Positions 8,812 through 16,731 of a DNA stretch of 64,000 nt are shown in pieces. The DNA comes from Thalassobacillus_A hwangdonensis. GTDB lineage: Bacteria; Bacillota; Bacilli; Bacillales; Halobacillaceae. The position numbers and the translations under genes were made by a program. Location of the stretch: NCBI RefSeq assembly GCF_042675915.1, contig NZ_JBHTKL010000006.1, forward strand, positions 434,001-498,000, read 5' to 3'. The first letter of the stretch is position 1. Every line of letters starts with the position of its first letter. The notes below the pieces were generated by a model, which saw only the letters and a list, made by a program, of their open reading frames with translations, was not told the DNA's origin and ran no database searches.

Positions 8812-8910
8812 GCCAGATTAATTGGTGGTATCGCCAGTTTATTTTTGTTTTCGCCAGATTATCTACCGGTTTCGCCAGTTTATTCTGATTTTCGCCGGAT
8901 TAGCTTCCGG
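8812..8910. repeat. 41-bp tandem repeat built of 20/21-bp CGCCAG(A/T)TTA subunits
   Basis: Two full 41-bp units (8812-8852, 8853-8893) and a partial third (from 8894). Each starts GCCAGATTA and has CGCCAGTTTATT at its middle, so the GCCAG/GCCGG core recurs every 20-21 bases five times. It lies between the terminator of the sigma-like gene and the 3' end of the deacetylase gene. No coding frame explains it. Confidence 0.8.
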
Positions 8911-8951
8911 CCCCCGACTCATTTGATGTCAGCAGCCTTCTCTAATACAAG

Positions 8952-9659
8952 TCATTTCCTTCTTTTTTCTTTCAGCTCATCGACCGTTACGAACGTGTAC
9001 CCTTTATCTGATAAGGTTTGAATTACGCCTTCGATAGCAGTTAAAGATTCTTCTATTTCTCCATACATTGGATGCATCAAAATAATGGACCCTGGCTTCA
9101 CGTTTTCATTAACATAGGCAACTTTGTCTTCCGGGGTTGTATAGTAAGTGTCCGGTTCTACATCCCACATGATCGTTTCCATATCCAGCTGATTCAAATA
9201 ATATGGAAGACCTACAAGCTTTTTGCCAAAAGGAGGACGGAAATCAATATCTCTCTTGTACCCGATCTCACGTATCATGCCATTTGTGAGGTTGACTTCA
9301 TTTTTATAAAAAGAATAGCGTTTGAAGACCATTTTCTGATGGGAATAGGAATGATTCCCAACCTGATGCCCTTCCTCAATAATCATCCTTGCTTCATCCA
9401 AGTTTTGCTCGATTTCATTTCCCACAAGGAAAAAGGTTGCCTTCACATCGTATTCTTCCAACAAAGGCAATAGGTCCTTTACCCTCTCTGTCGGCCCATC
9501 ATCAAATGTGAGTGCGACTACTTTTTCATCGGTCTCCACATGATCGGTAAGTTCCCCGAATACTTGAAAGCCACGCGCATTCATCACTTCATAGGTTCCA
9601 TATCCAACTGCCAGCACCAGTACAATTCCAATCAACAACCTAAAAATAAACTTCTTCAT
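8952..9659 (-). CDS. Membrane-anchored polysaccharide deacetylase (CE4)
   Basis: 235-residue carbohydrate esterase family 4 enzyme, probably removing N-acetyl groups from peptidoglycan or another surface glycan. One N-terminal membrane helix (residues ~5-25) acts as anchor or uncleaved signal. NodB motifs are in order: TFDDGPT (catalytic Asp and metal Asp), the metal-binding HxxxH in NHSYSHQ, and RPPFG. MWDVEPDTY and IILMHP match later motifs. The ATG at 9659 has GAAGG upstream; an in-frame extension of nine codons is less likely. Confidence 0.88.
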   Translation of the reverse strand: MKKFIFRLLIGIVLVLAVGYGTYEVMNARGFQVFGELTDHVETDEKVVALTFDDGPTERVKDLLPLLEEYDVKATFFLVGNEIEQNLDEARMIIEEGHQVGNHSYSHQKMVFKRYSFYKNEVNLTNGMIREIGYKRDIDFRPPFGKKLVGLPYYLNQLDMETIMWDVEPDTYYTTPEDKVAYVNENVKPGSIILMHPMYGEIEESLTAIEGVIQTLSDKGYTFVTVDELKEKRRK

Positions 9660-9708
9660 CCACTTACCTTCTTCCAGTTCTCTCAAAATAGTAACTTAAT
9701 TCTAGCAT

Positions 9709-9741
9709 AAAAAAACCTTCTCTCAGAGTAGCAAGAGAAGG
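9709..9741 (-). terminator. Terminator of the MMPL operon
   Basis: CCTTCTCT pairs with AGAGAAGG (9716-9723 with 9734-9741), followed on the minus strand by TTTTTTT. It lies directly after the stop of the heptad-repeat gene. Confidence 0.85.
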
Positions 9742-9750
9742 TACGGTAGT

Positions 9751-11577
9751 TTAGTTGAACAATGCCAGCAGGCGGTCCCAGAACCCTTTTTCTTCTTCTT
9801 GTTCAGGTTCCTCCTGCGCTTTTTCTTCTTTTTTGATGGCTTCCGTCTTAATGACAAATTGGACCGAAGTCACTTTTTTGTTTTCAGACGATACGAAGGA
9901 AACCGGCTCGAAACCCGATTTATCGTATTCACTGATCATCTGGTCGATCTCCCCTTGCATCTGACCAGGTAGATCGCTTGTAGAGTCAGCCAGTTCGGAT
10001 GTTCCTTCATGAAGTTCGGCCGCTCCGTTTTCAAGTTCAGCTGTACCGTTCGCCAACCCCGCGATGCCGCCGTGCAATTCATTATATGAACCAGCGAGTT
10101 CACTAACCCCGCCTGTATATTCCGTCAATCCAGCATGGAAGTTGGAATAGTTGGAGGAAAGCTGCTGCAGTCCTTCCTGCAACTGTTTCATCGAATCATC
10201 GACATTCATGTTTTCCAGACTGCTGCTGAGCCCGTCAGCCATCGTGTTCACGTTCGCACGCATTTCACCAAGTGCAGCTGCGCTTTGTTCCAAGGCAGGA
10301 GTTACCGCTTGGAACGCACCTGACACTTGATTATAGGTCGCCTTTGCACCTTGGGCAGCCTGGTGACTGGCCACTAACTTGTTGACGACTTCCTGGTTAG
10401 CACCGCTTTCCTTCAGTGCCTGGATATCTGCATCCGAAATCTCACTTGCTGGAATGCTTTCAATCGCCTGCGCTAATGCCTGATTCGCCTGGCTGTACTG
10501 ATTCTTCAAGTCTGTCAAACCAGTCTCGGTCTCTTTCAACCCACCAGCAAGCTGACGAAGCCCCTCTACCATCTGTTTCAGCTCACCGAGATTCATATCA
10601 CTCGAGCCACCATTGACCGATTCACTCATTTGCTGAAGCGAAGACTTGATGGAAGCGGAACCGTTCACCAATTCGGATGAGCCATTGTTAAGCTCATTGA
10701 TGCCGTTCTTATATTGAGCGGAACCGTTTTGAAGCTCTGCTGCTCCATTATTCAGTTCGGCAATGCCATTTTTCAGTTCTCCGACACCTTTATTGATTTC
10801 AGCTGTCGCATCAGACAGTGATTTCATATCACCGGTCATCGTATCGGCGTCTGGTGCATCGAACGACATGGACGATGGAATAGCCGCTATTTCAATTCCG
10901 TTCATCTCCATATCGGTGACGTCTGCATTCACGGTGAAGCTTTCTTCTTTCTCAGGCATGACGGTGAACGTCACTTGGCGGTTCTTACCAGCATTGGCTA
11001 CTGATCCGCCTGGCGCTTCAATATTTTCATAGATTTTCGAATCGAGCTTCAGCGTAATCTGTAACAGGTAGTTATTGAAAAAGGCTTCCGGTGCGCCTTC
11101 TTTTTTCGCTGTATCGATTTGGATTTCCAACTCGCCATCTTTTCCTGGCAGATCATCCGAAGCAACCCTTTTTCCATCAAGGCTGTAGGAGATGCCGATA
11201 TCCCATGGCAGCGGCTTATCCTTGAGGTTCCCTTGATAGTAGAACTGATCGCTTGCAGCAGTGAACTTCACCTTGCTGTTCTCCTGCTTGATTTCTTCAA
11301 GGTCCGTCAAATTCTCCACTTTCGTATAAGCTCCGTGATCGATGATCGTTCCCTGGTCTTCTATCTTAAAGTTATTGACGACGTACATTTCTTCCTGATT
11401 CCCGGTTGCACTCAATGTGGCATAGACCACTTCATGCTTTTCTGCATACGTCCCTTCCCCCTGTGGCTTCTTTTCCTCAGAAGAGGACTCACCCTTCTCC
11501 GCCGAAACGAGGAAGGATGGCAGGACAAGAAGAAACGTCATGAACATTGCAGTTATCCGTTTGAATTTCATTTTCAT
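9751..11577 (-). CDS. Secreted Leu/Gly heptad-repeat protein, MMPL partner
   Basis: 608 residues with a signal peptide (residues 1-26, cleavage near VSA-EK) and a C-terminal hydrophobic tail. Two long tracts of seven-residue units of the form xxxLxxG (GVGELKNGIAELNNGAAELQNG-like, residues ~265-305 and ~500-540) match the heptad-repeat family found beside MMPL/RND transporters and in YhgE/Pip proteins. A long helical region with Gln/Ala-rich coiled coil lies between. Its start overlaps the MMPL stop by four bases. It probably spans the wall and works with the exporter; the substrate is unknown. Confidence 0.8.
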   Translation of the reverse strand: MKMKFKRITAMFMTFLLVLPSFLVSAEKGESSSEEKKPQGEGTYAEKHEVVYATLSATGNQEEMYVVNNFKIEDQGTIIDHGAYTKVENLTDLEEIKQENSKVKFTAASDQFYYQGNLKDKPLPWDIGISYSLDGKRVASDDLPGKDGELEIQIDTAKKEGAPEAFFNNYLLQITLKLDSKIYENIEAPGGSVANAGKNRQVTFTVMPEKEESFTVNADVTDMEMNGIEIAAIPSSMSFDAPDADTMTGDMKSLSDATAEINKGVGELKNGIAELNNGAAELQNGSAQYKNGINELNNGSSELVNGSASIKSSLQQMSESVNGGSSDMNLGELKQMVEGLRQLAGGLKETETGLTDLKNQYSQANQALAQAIESIPASEISDADIQALKESGANQEVVNKLVASHQAAQGAKATYNQVSGAFQAVTPALEQSAAALGEMRANVNTMADGLSSSLENMNVDDSMKQLQEGLQQLSSNYSNFHAGLTEYTGGVSELAGSYNELHGGIAGLANGTAELENGAAELHEGTSELADSTSDLPGQMQGEIDQMISEYDKSGFEPVSFVSSENKKVTSVQFVIKTEAIKKEEKAQEEPEQEEEKGFWDRLLALFN

Positions 11578-13583
11578 TTCCCCTTATAGAAGTTTGCTTT
11601 CCATGTTGTTTTCTTAATGATCCAGTCAAAGACGACAAGCATTGCCGGCAGTACGAATACGACCATCAGAAAGGCAAGCAGTGCGCCTCGACCCAGCAGC
11701 AGACCGATAGCTGACACGACTGGATTCGAGGAGGTCGCTCCAAGAATGAATCCGACACTCGACAAGATTGCAGCTGAAATGAAAATCGCAAAGACTTTGC
11801 CATCGATTGTCTGCTTGATCGCCTGCATTGCAGGCATTTTCTTGCGGAGCATATAGTAATTTTCAGTAAACAATATTCCATAGTCGACCGTTGCTGCCAA
11901 TTGAATAGTACTTACCAGTAGATATCCTACGTAAACGAGCGGCGTATCACTAAAATATGGTACCGCCAAGTTGATCCATACCGATGTCTGGATGGTCAGC
12001 AATAGAACGACTGGGATAGAAAGGGAGCGGAACGTAAGCAACAGCACGATCGCAATCGTAATGACGGTCAGGATATTGACGAGCGTATTATCTTTCTGGA
12101 CGACATTTTTCATATCGTACAGGGTGACGCTTTCCCCTAACATATACGTTTTGTCATAATAGTCGCCGGCGGTTTCCTTCACCTGCTCAATCAGCTTGAA
12201 GGCTTCCTCTCCCTCTTCTTCGGTGTCTGTATAAAGAGTGATCCTAGCGTAATTTTCCGAATAGAATGGATCGGTCGTCTCCTCATCCAAATAGGCAGGC
12301 GGAATGACCGGGCTGACCATATTCACGTAGGAGATGACAGAAGAAATGTTCGGCACATCCTCAAGTTCCTGGACGAGCTCTTCTTCTTTTGCCCGGTCCC
12401 CTTCAGGTACAAGCAGGACGACCGGCACATTTTTACCGAAGGCATCTTCAATGGCTGCTGCGTCCTGACCTGCACGTGTATTCTCCGGCTGTTCCCCGGC
12501 ACCATAGATGAATGGTGTCTTGCTTTGAGCAAGGAATGCTGGCACGATGATCAGCAGAACGAGAAGCAGACTCGGAATTCTCAGTTTCATCACAAATTTG
12601 CCGATATTTTTCACATCAGGAATGAACTGGCGGTGCTGGGTACGATCGATCCAGCGATAGAACAAGAGCGTCAATGCCGGTAAGAAAACCATGACACTGA
12701 TGAAGCTCAATAGAATTCCTTTAACCAGGTTGATTCCCAAATCAGACCCGATACCGAAGTCCATGAACGTCAATGCGAAAAATCCGAAAAACGTCGTCGA
12801 AGCACTGGCGATGATCGCTGGGAATGACCGCTTCATCGCAAGCGACATCGCCTTCACCGGATCCGATTCATCCTTCCGGTAATCCTGGAAGCTGTGCAGT
12901 AAAAAGATCGCGTAATCGAGCGACACTGCAAGCTGCAGGATCGGTGCCACGGACTGGGTAATGAATGACACTTCTCCGAGAAAAATATTCGTTCCGAGGT
13001 TGATCAGGATCGACACTCCGATCGCCGTCAGGAAGAATAACGGCTCGATCCAGGAAGTAGTCGACAGAATCAAAATGATGATGATGATCGGTACCAGTAA
13101 AAGACCTGCATTCATCGATTCGCTGCCAGCCATCTGCTGGGAAGTCGCTGTCGTGACAGCTTCTCCAGTTACTGCGTTTTCGTCCCCGATCAACTCGTAG
13201 ATTTCATTGATGACTTCGACTTCGTCTCCATCACGAACTTTCAGCGTAATCAACGCATTGTTGTCCTGATAATACTCTTCCACTGTATCTTCATTTGCCA
13301 TTTCGAGTGGCACTTTCAAATCAACGACATCATCGAGCCACATTACTCCGCTGATGCCATCAATCGCTTCGAGATTCTTCTTATATTCAAGCGCTTCTGT
13401 GACGGACACATCTTTGACCATCATCCGCGCATTCGTCATCGGTTCGTCGAATTCTTCCTCCATCACATCCACTGCATTCATCGACGGCGAGTCTTCCGGC
13501 AGGTAGTCAGCCATATTGTAATTGACCGAGACCCCGAACTGCGCAATCGTGCTCAGTAATGTAAGGATGAAAAAGATAATCAC
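11574..13583 (-). CDS. MMPL/RND-family exporter
   Basis: Large membrane exporter of the RND superfamily, at least 669 residues, with two repeats of one helix, a large extracytoplasmic loop and a five-helix bundle. Visible landmarks are VAPILQLAVSLDYAIFLLHSFQDYR in the first half and LAATVDYGILFTENYY in the second, carrying the Asp-Tyr motif for proton relay. Many relatives export lipids or hydrophobic drugs. The start is unclear: GTG at 13583 lacks a good ribosome site, while homologous-looking codons IDWAARIIKHKKSI continue upstream in frame to an ATA at 13625 behind GAGGATGAGGA. Confidence 0.85.
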   Translation of the reverse strand: MIIFFILTLLSTIAQFGVSVNYNMADYLPEDSPSMNAVDVMEEEFDEPMTNARMMVKDVSVTEALEYKKNLEAIDGISGVMWLDDVVDLKVPLEMANEDTVEEYYQDNNALITLKVRDGDEVEVINEIYELIGDENAVTGEAVTTATSQQMAGSESMNAGLLLVPIIIIILILSTTSWIEPLFFLTAIGVSILINLGTNIFLGEVSFITQSVAPILQLAVSLDYAIFLLHSFQDYRKDESDPVKAMSLAMKRSFPAIIASASTTFFGFFALTFMDFGIGSDLGINLVKGILLSFISVMVFLPALTLLFYRWIDRTQHRQFIPDVKNIGKFVMKLRIPSLLLVLLIIVPAFLAQSKTPFIYGAGEQPENTRAGQDAAAIEDAFGKNVPVVLLVPEGDRAKEEELVQELEDVPNISSVISYVNMVSPVIPPAYLDEETTDPFYSENYARITLYTDTEEEGEEAFKLIEQVKETAGDYYDKTYMLGESVTLYDMKNVVQKDNTLVNILTVITIAIVLLLTFRSLSIPVVLLLTIQTSVWINLAVPYFSDTPLVYVGYLLVSTIQLAATVDYGILFTENYYMLRKKMPAMQAIKQTIDGKVFAIFISAAILSSVGFILGATSSNPVVSAIGLLLGRGALLAFLMVVFVLPAMLVVFDWIIKKTTWKANFYKGK

Positions 13584-13668
13584 AATGCTCTTTTTATGTT
13601 TTATGATTCGTGCTGCCCAATCTATAAGTCCTCATCCTCTCTTGCAAAACCGTAACTCACACTCTACT

Positions 13669-13700
13669 ATTGTATTTGACACCGTGTTGGATATTCAACA
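13669..13700 (-). promoter_or_regulatory. Promoter of the MMPL operon with overlapping TGTTG/CAACA operator
   Basis: On the minus strand TTGAAT (13698-13693), 18-base spacer, TACAAT (13674-13669). The inverted repeat TGTTG-N6-CAACA (13685-13700) overlaps its -35 region, so a repressor bound there would block transcription. The divergent TetR gene is the natural candidate. Confidence 0.55.
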
Positions 13701-13727
13701 AACAGTTTGCTATGATGCGTCAGTTTC

Positions 13728-13753
13728 CCAACACAACGATAGATAAGTGTTGG
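13728..13753. promoter_or_regulatory. Inverted repeat CCAACAC-N12-GTGTTGG, candidate TetR operator
   Basis: Perfect 7-bp arms (13728-13734 and 13747-13753) sharing the TGTTGG half-site with the repeat at 13685-13700. It lies in the leader of the TetR gene, which suggests autoregulation. Confidence 0.5.
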
Positions 13754-13791
13754 ATTGTAACAAATTTTTAACAAAATGGAGGCAGGACGAA

Positions 13792-14361
13792 TTGAGTGAA
13801 AAATTGGACCGCCGTAAGAAATACACGAGGAAAGTGCTGAAGGAAAGCCTGATTACTTTACTGGCAAACAAAACAATTTCTGATATTACTGTAAAAGAAG
13901 TGTGCGAGCTTGCCGATATCAACCGATCGACCTTCTACACCCACTACTCCGACCATTATGACCTGCTCAGTAAAATAGAAGAAGAAATAACCGAGGATAT
14001 GAACAAATACCTTCACAGCTACAGCTATGAAATTGAAGAAGAGTCAATTCAGATGACCGAGAAAATTCTCGAATACGTGGTTGATAATAAAGTAATGTTC
14101 CAGACATTTTTGAAGCAGGATGCAGCCCCGACGTTTGAACAACGGATGATGGATTTGACACGAGGATTCATGATGAACAACTGGATGAAGGACCATTATC
14201 TGCAGGCGGATGAGTCTAGGTATTTGAGTTCCTTTGCCATCAGCGGCGCCATCCAGGTAATCAAGGATTGGCTTGAAAACGATTTGGACCAGTCTCCGAA
14301 GCAAATGGCTGTGCTGATCAATAACTTCATCAATTACGGATTTTCCTATCTTGATAAATGA
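13792..14361 (+). CDS. TetR/AcrR-family transcriptional regulator
   Basis: 189 residues. The N-terminal helix-turn-helix is typical: TISDITVKEVCELADINRSTFYTHYSDHYDLL (two parts), residues ~25-60, followed by a variable ligand-binding region. The TTG start at 13792 is preceded by GGAGG with nine bases between; upstream in-frame codons run through the operator and lack a site. Divergent from the MMPL exporter operon and flanked by TGTTGG inverted repeats, so it probably represses exporter and itself until a ligand binds. The ligand is unknown. Confidence 0.88.
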   Translation: MSEKLDRRKKYTRKVLKESLITLLANKTISDITVKEVCELADINRSTFYTHYSDHYDLLSKIEEEITEDMNKYLHSYSYEIEEESIQMTEKILEYVVDNKVMFQTFLKQDAAPTFEQRMMDLTRGFMMNNWMKDHYLQADESRYLSSFAISGAIQVIKDWLENDLDQSPKQMAVLINNFINYGFSYLDK

Positions 14362-14397
14362 AAACATCCAGAACCCGGGAGTTCTGGATGTTCTTTT
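14361..14397. terminator. Bidirectional terminator between tetR and the XRE operon
   Basis: AACATCCAGAAC (14363-14374) and GTTCTGGATGTT (14381-14392) pair perfectly around a six-base loop, with A and T runs on the two sides. It serves convergent genes. Confidence 0.88.
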
Positions 14398-14398
14398 A

Positions 14399-14686
14399 TT
14401 ACGCCCGCTTTCTGATCGTGTAAAGTGTAGCTCCCTGCACAATAAACGTAAGCAGGATCAGCACCCACATCGTATCCCGGTAAAAATCATAAGAGACTTC
14501 CGAAAAAGAATGCGCCGTTTCCAACAGCAGCCATCCGATTGGAAGGATCGGTGCTGAGAACATGTAAGACTTGTTCAGAATCGCCTGGCCTCGTTCATCT
14601 TTCCCTTCTTCTCCCCAAGACACCTTGAAGATGATATAAAGTGATACTAAAAATACCGGCATTAAAATGATTCCTGCGAAAATCAT
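14399..14686 (-). CDS. Small three-helix membrane protein of unknown function
   Basis: 95 residues with hydrophobic stretches at about 2-20, 45-60 and 70-88 and a charged loop GEEGKDERGQ. Similar small membrane proteins (DUF2178-like in layout) often sit with XRE regulators. Its start overlaps the regulator stop by four bases, so the two are co-translated. No function is recognised; it may be sensed or controlled by its partner. Confidence 0.65.
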   Translation of the reverse strand: MIFAGIILMPVFLVSLYIIFKVSWGEEGKDERGQAILNKSYMFSAPILPIGWLLLETAHSFSEVSYDFYRDTMWVLILLTFIVQGATLYTIRKRA

Positions 14687-14913
14687 TCAATCTCCCTCCC
14701 CTTGTATTGAAATACTTCATTTATATCCTTTTCGAACAACTCTGCGATTTGAAACGCTAACTTGAGTGATGGATTGTAACGGTTTTTCTCCAATGAAACG
14801 ACTGTTTGTCTGCTGACACCAAGCTTCTGGGCAACTTCCTTTTGCGACCACTTCTTCTCTGCACGAAAGACCGCAATACGATTCTCCAACTCTCCATTAT
14901 CTTTAAGCACCAT
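14683..14913 (-). CDS. XRE-family helix-turn-helix regulator (76 aa)
   Basis: Compact Cro/CI-type regulator of the YozG/YgzD group. The helix-turn-helix is WSQKEVAQKLGVSRQTVVSLEKNRYNP (residues ~22-48), with the conserved P-S-L-x-L-A-F-x-I-A segment after it. GAGGAG lies eight bases before the ATG. A SigA promoter and a 14-bp-arm inverted repeat immediately upstream suggest autorepression. It forms a two-gene operon with the small membrane protein. Confidence 0.88.
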   Translation of the reverse strand: MVLKDNGELENRIAVFRAEKKWSQKEVAQKLGVSRQTVVSLEKNRYNPSLKLAFQIAELFEKDINEVFQYKGREIE

Positions 14914-14936
14914 ATGTTCAACTCCTCACGATGCTT

Positions 14937-14977
14937 ATTGTAATATATTTTTTACATAGTGTCAAAAATATATTACA
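14937..14977 (-). promoter_or_regulatory. SigA promoter overlapped by a 14-bp-arm operator
   Basis: On the minus strand TTGACA (14965-14960), 17-base spacer, TACAAT (14942-14937): a near-consensus promoter. Perfect inverted arms TGTAATATATTTTT (14939-14952) and AAAAATATATTACA (14964-14977) overlap both boxes. This is a probable binding site for the XRE protein encoded just downstream. Confidence 0.75.
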
Positions 14978-15042
14978 TATTACCATAAAAAAATTCCCAA
15001 CCATGTGGCTGGAAAGTTGACAGTACGCTCTATGATGAAAAA

Positions 15043-15204
15043 TTATGCTTTCATGATGATCTGATTATGTAACTGGTCCAATTCCTGTGAAAGTTTGAGG
15101 ACGATCGGGTCTTGAAATCCACGTTCCATCCCTTCCTGCATCATCCGGTGGCGTTTTCTTTCAAGCTCTCTCCGGATGGGGTCGTACAACTGAGGTTGAG
15201 CCAT
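15043..15204 (-). CDS. Spo0E-family aspartyl-phosphate phosphatase (53 aa)
   Basis: Small proteins of this family dephosphorylate Spo0A~P and hold back sporulation. The diagnostic SQELD motif is present in LKLSQELDQLHNQI near the C-terminus, on a two-helix hairpin protein of typical size. The ATG at 15204 follows AAAGGAGGAGG, a very strong site; the frame extends further upstream without one. Single gene; it supports an endospore-forming host. Confidence 0.8.
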   Translation of the reverse strand: MAQPQLYDPIRRELERKRHRMMQEGMERGFQDPIVLKLSQELDQLHNQIIMKA

Positions 15205-15469
15205 GCAACCTCCTCCTTTAATATCATACATAATTAAATTGTCCCTTTGCAATATTTTACATTATGGTATCATATTTCAATAAAAATTGGTACATTTCTA
15301 AAAAAATAATTCAAAAACAATGCCTTTATACCCATTAATTCCCATTAACAATATTAAAATAGTAATAAATACCCTTATATGGTTAGAAAATACCACACAT
15401 AAGTAATAGATGTTATTTTACTAGTATAGTAATATGTACATATCGACGCATGTCGAAAGGAGGAGATTT

Positions 15470-15826
15470 ATGTTGAAAGTGGTTAATGCTTACTTATTAT
15501 CCCCGCAAGATATCAATGATCTGATCTACGCTATCGATACGACGATCAATCATGAGAATTTTTCTTCCGATCAAATCGACCGCCTTAAAAGTTTGAAGTT
15601 AGAATTCGCAATTAATGAAAAAGATATAGTTAACCATTCAGACTTCAGAAAAAGCTTAACTGCTAGAGAAGACGAAGTACTTTCCCACCTATTGAACGGA
15701 GCAAACTCGCTGAATATTTCAAAATCCCTTCATATTTCAGAACACACCGCAAAAGCCCACATCAAGAACATCTACAAAAAATTAGATGTGAATGGTAAAT
15801 CTGAACTGATATTGCGATACACGTGA
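15470..15826 (+). CDS. LuxR-type helix-turn-helix protein (118 aa)
   Basis: The C-terminal half is a GerE/LuxR DNA-binding domain: LTAREDEVLSHLLNG, then NISKSLHISEHTAKAHIKNIYKKLDV, residues ~58-110. The N-terminal ~55 residues are helical and match no receiver or ligand domain that I recognise. ATG at 15470 follows AAAGGAGGAG. It lies immediately upstream of the cyclic-di-GMP riboswitch and its genes and may control them or be co-transcribed into the riboswitch leader. The target is unknown. Confidence 0.82.
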   Translation: MLKVVNAYLLSPQDINDLIYAIDTTINHENFSSDQIDRLKSLKLEFAINEKDIVNHSDFRKSLTAREDEVLSHLLNGANSLNISKSLHISEHTAKAHIKNIYKKLDVNGKSELILRYT

Positions 15827-15854
15827 AATAAAGATACAACTAATATCCGCCCTA

Positions 15855-15940
15855 CCGATAATGGCAAACCAGTTGAAAGGCTGGGACGCAAAACCACGGG
15901 TCTACAGATGTTCTATCTACGATAGCCGGGTTACCGAAGC
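15855..15940 (+). ncRNA. Cyclic-di-GMP class I (GEMM-I) riboswitch
   Basis: Conserved GEMM-I elements are in order: GGCAAACC, a P2 helix with GAAA tetraloop (GTTGAAAGGC), GGGACGCAAAACCAC, a P3 hairpin around 15897-15925, then AGCCGGGTTACCGA closing P1. These match the Vc2-type aptamer. A terminator follows at 15951-15981 and then an EAL phosphodiesterase gene, a classic feedback arrangement. Whether the ligand turns genes on or off cannot be read with certainty. Confidence 0.93.
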
Positions 15941-15950
15941 ATGGGAGACA

Positions 15951-15981
15951 AAGCAGTCTCTTATTTGAGACTGCTTTTTTT
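15951..15981 (+). terminator. Expression-platform terminator of the c-di-GMP riboswitch
   Basis: AAGCAGTCTC (15951-15960) pairs perfectly with GAGACTGCTT (15967-15976), followed by a T run. It lies between the aptamer and the ribosome site of the EAL gene. Confidence 0.9.
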
Positions 15982-16004
15982 AATGAATAAAAAGGAGCGA
16001 TTCA

Positions 16005-16715
16005 ATGAAAACAGATTACATGCCGTTAACTGTCGCTGAAAGTTTTTATCATAATTACCAGCCGATCTTCAATCTTAGAACATGGAACAAAACAGGATAC
16101 GAGGTTTTATTCCGCTCAAAGATTCACGCAACCCCAGTCAAAGCATTTCAAATTGCCAAAAAGGAAAAGAACCTCTTCAAACTGGATATCGAGTCGATAA
16201 AACTGGCTCTTCACAACCTATCGACTTTTCAACACATTCACAAAGGTGCCAAGTTGTTCATCAATGTCTATCCTTCCACGATACTTCATCCAGATTTCAA
16301 CTTCTTCTTCAAAGAACATATTCACCCTTGTGTACAGAAAGATTCTCTCGTGTTTGAGTTGAACGAATCCGAAGAGTTGGATCACCCAGGTCCACTTGTA
16401 AAAAAATTAGATTCCTTAAAGAGTTCTGGCTTGAAAATAGCTATCGATGATTTCGGTGCTGGCAGGAGTGACATGATGAACCTGCTGGAATTGAACCCGG
16501 ATTATATCAAAGTCGACCGTTATATTACTTCCGAACTCGATACATCACCGAAGAAACAGGAATTTCTTCAGTATTTAGTCAACTATAGCCGAAGATTCAA
16601 CATTAAATTGATTTTAGAAGGGATTGAGACTTCAAAAGAACTTACGGTAGCCAAAATGCTTGGAGTAACGTATGCTCAAGGTTTCTTATTGGGAAAACCA
16701 CAAAAGTTGATGTAA
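16005..16715 (+). CDS. EAL-domain cyclic-di-GMP phosphodiesterase
   Basis: 236 residues, essentially one EAL domain, which hydrolyses c-di-GMP to pGpG in the cytoplasm. The signature EAL reads EVL (GYEVLFR), but the other metal and catalytic residues are present: Asn in FINVYPS, Glu in FELNESE, the Asp pair in IDDFGAG, Lys in YIKVDR, Glu in LEGIET and Gln in AQGFLLG. It therefore looks active. AAAGGAG precedes the ATG. It is controlled by the GEMM-I riboswitch and terminator directly upstream and is followed after 16 bases by a PilZ gene. Confidence 0.92.
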   Translation: MKTDYMPLTVAESFYHNYQPIFNLRTWNKTGYEVLFRSKIHATPVKAFQIAKKEKNLFKLDIESIKLALHNLSTFQHIHKGAKLFINVYPSTILHPDFNFFFKEHIHPCVQKDSLVFELNESEELDHPGPLVKKLDSLKSSGLKIAIDDFGAGRSDMMNLLELNPDYIKVDRYITSELDTSPKKQEFLQYLVNYSRRFNIKLILEGIETSKELTVAKMLGVTYAQGFLLGKPQKLM

Positions 16716-16731
16716 TAGGAACGGAGGGGCC

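Noticed and set aside
8812..8910. CRISPR array
   Set aside because: The period is 20-21 bases with degenerate repeats and no unique spacers of normal length; it is a tandem repeat.
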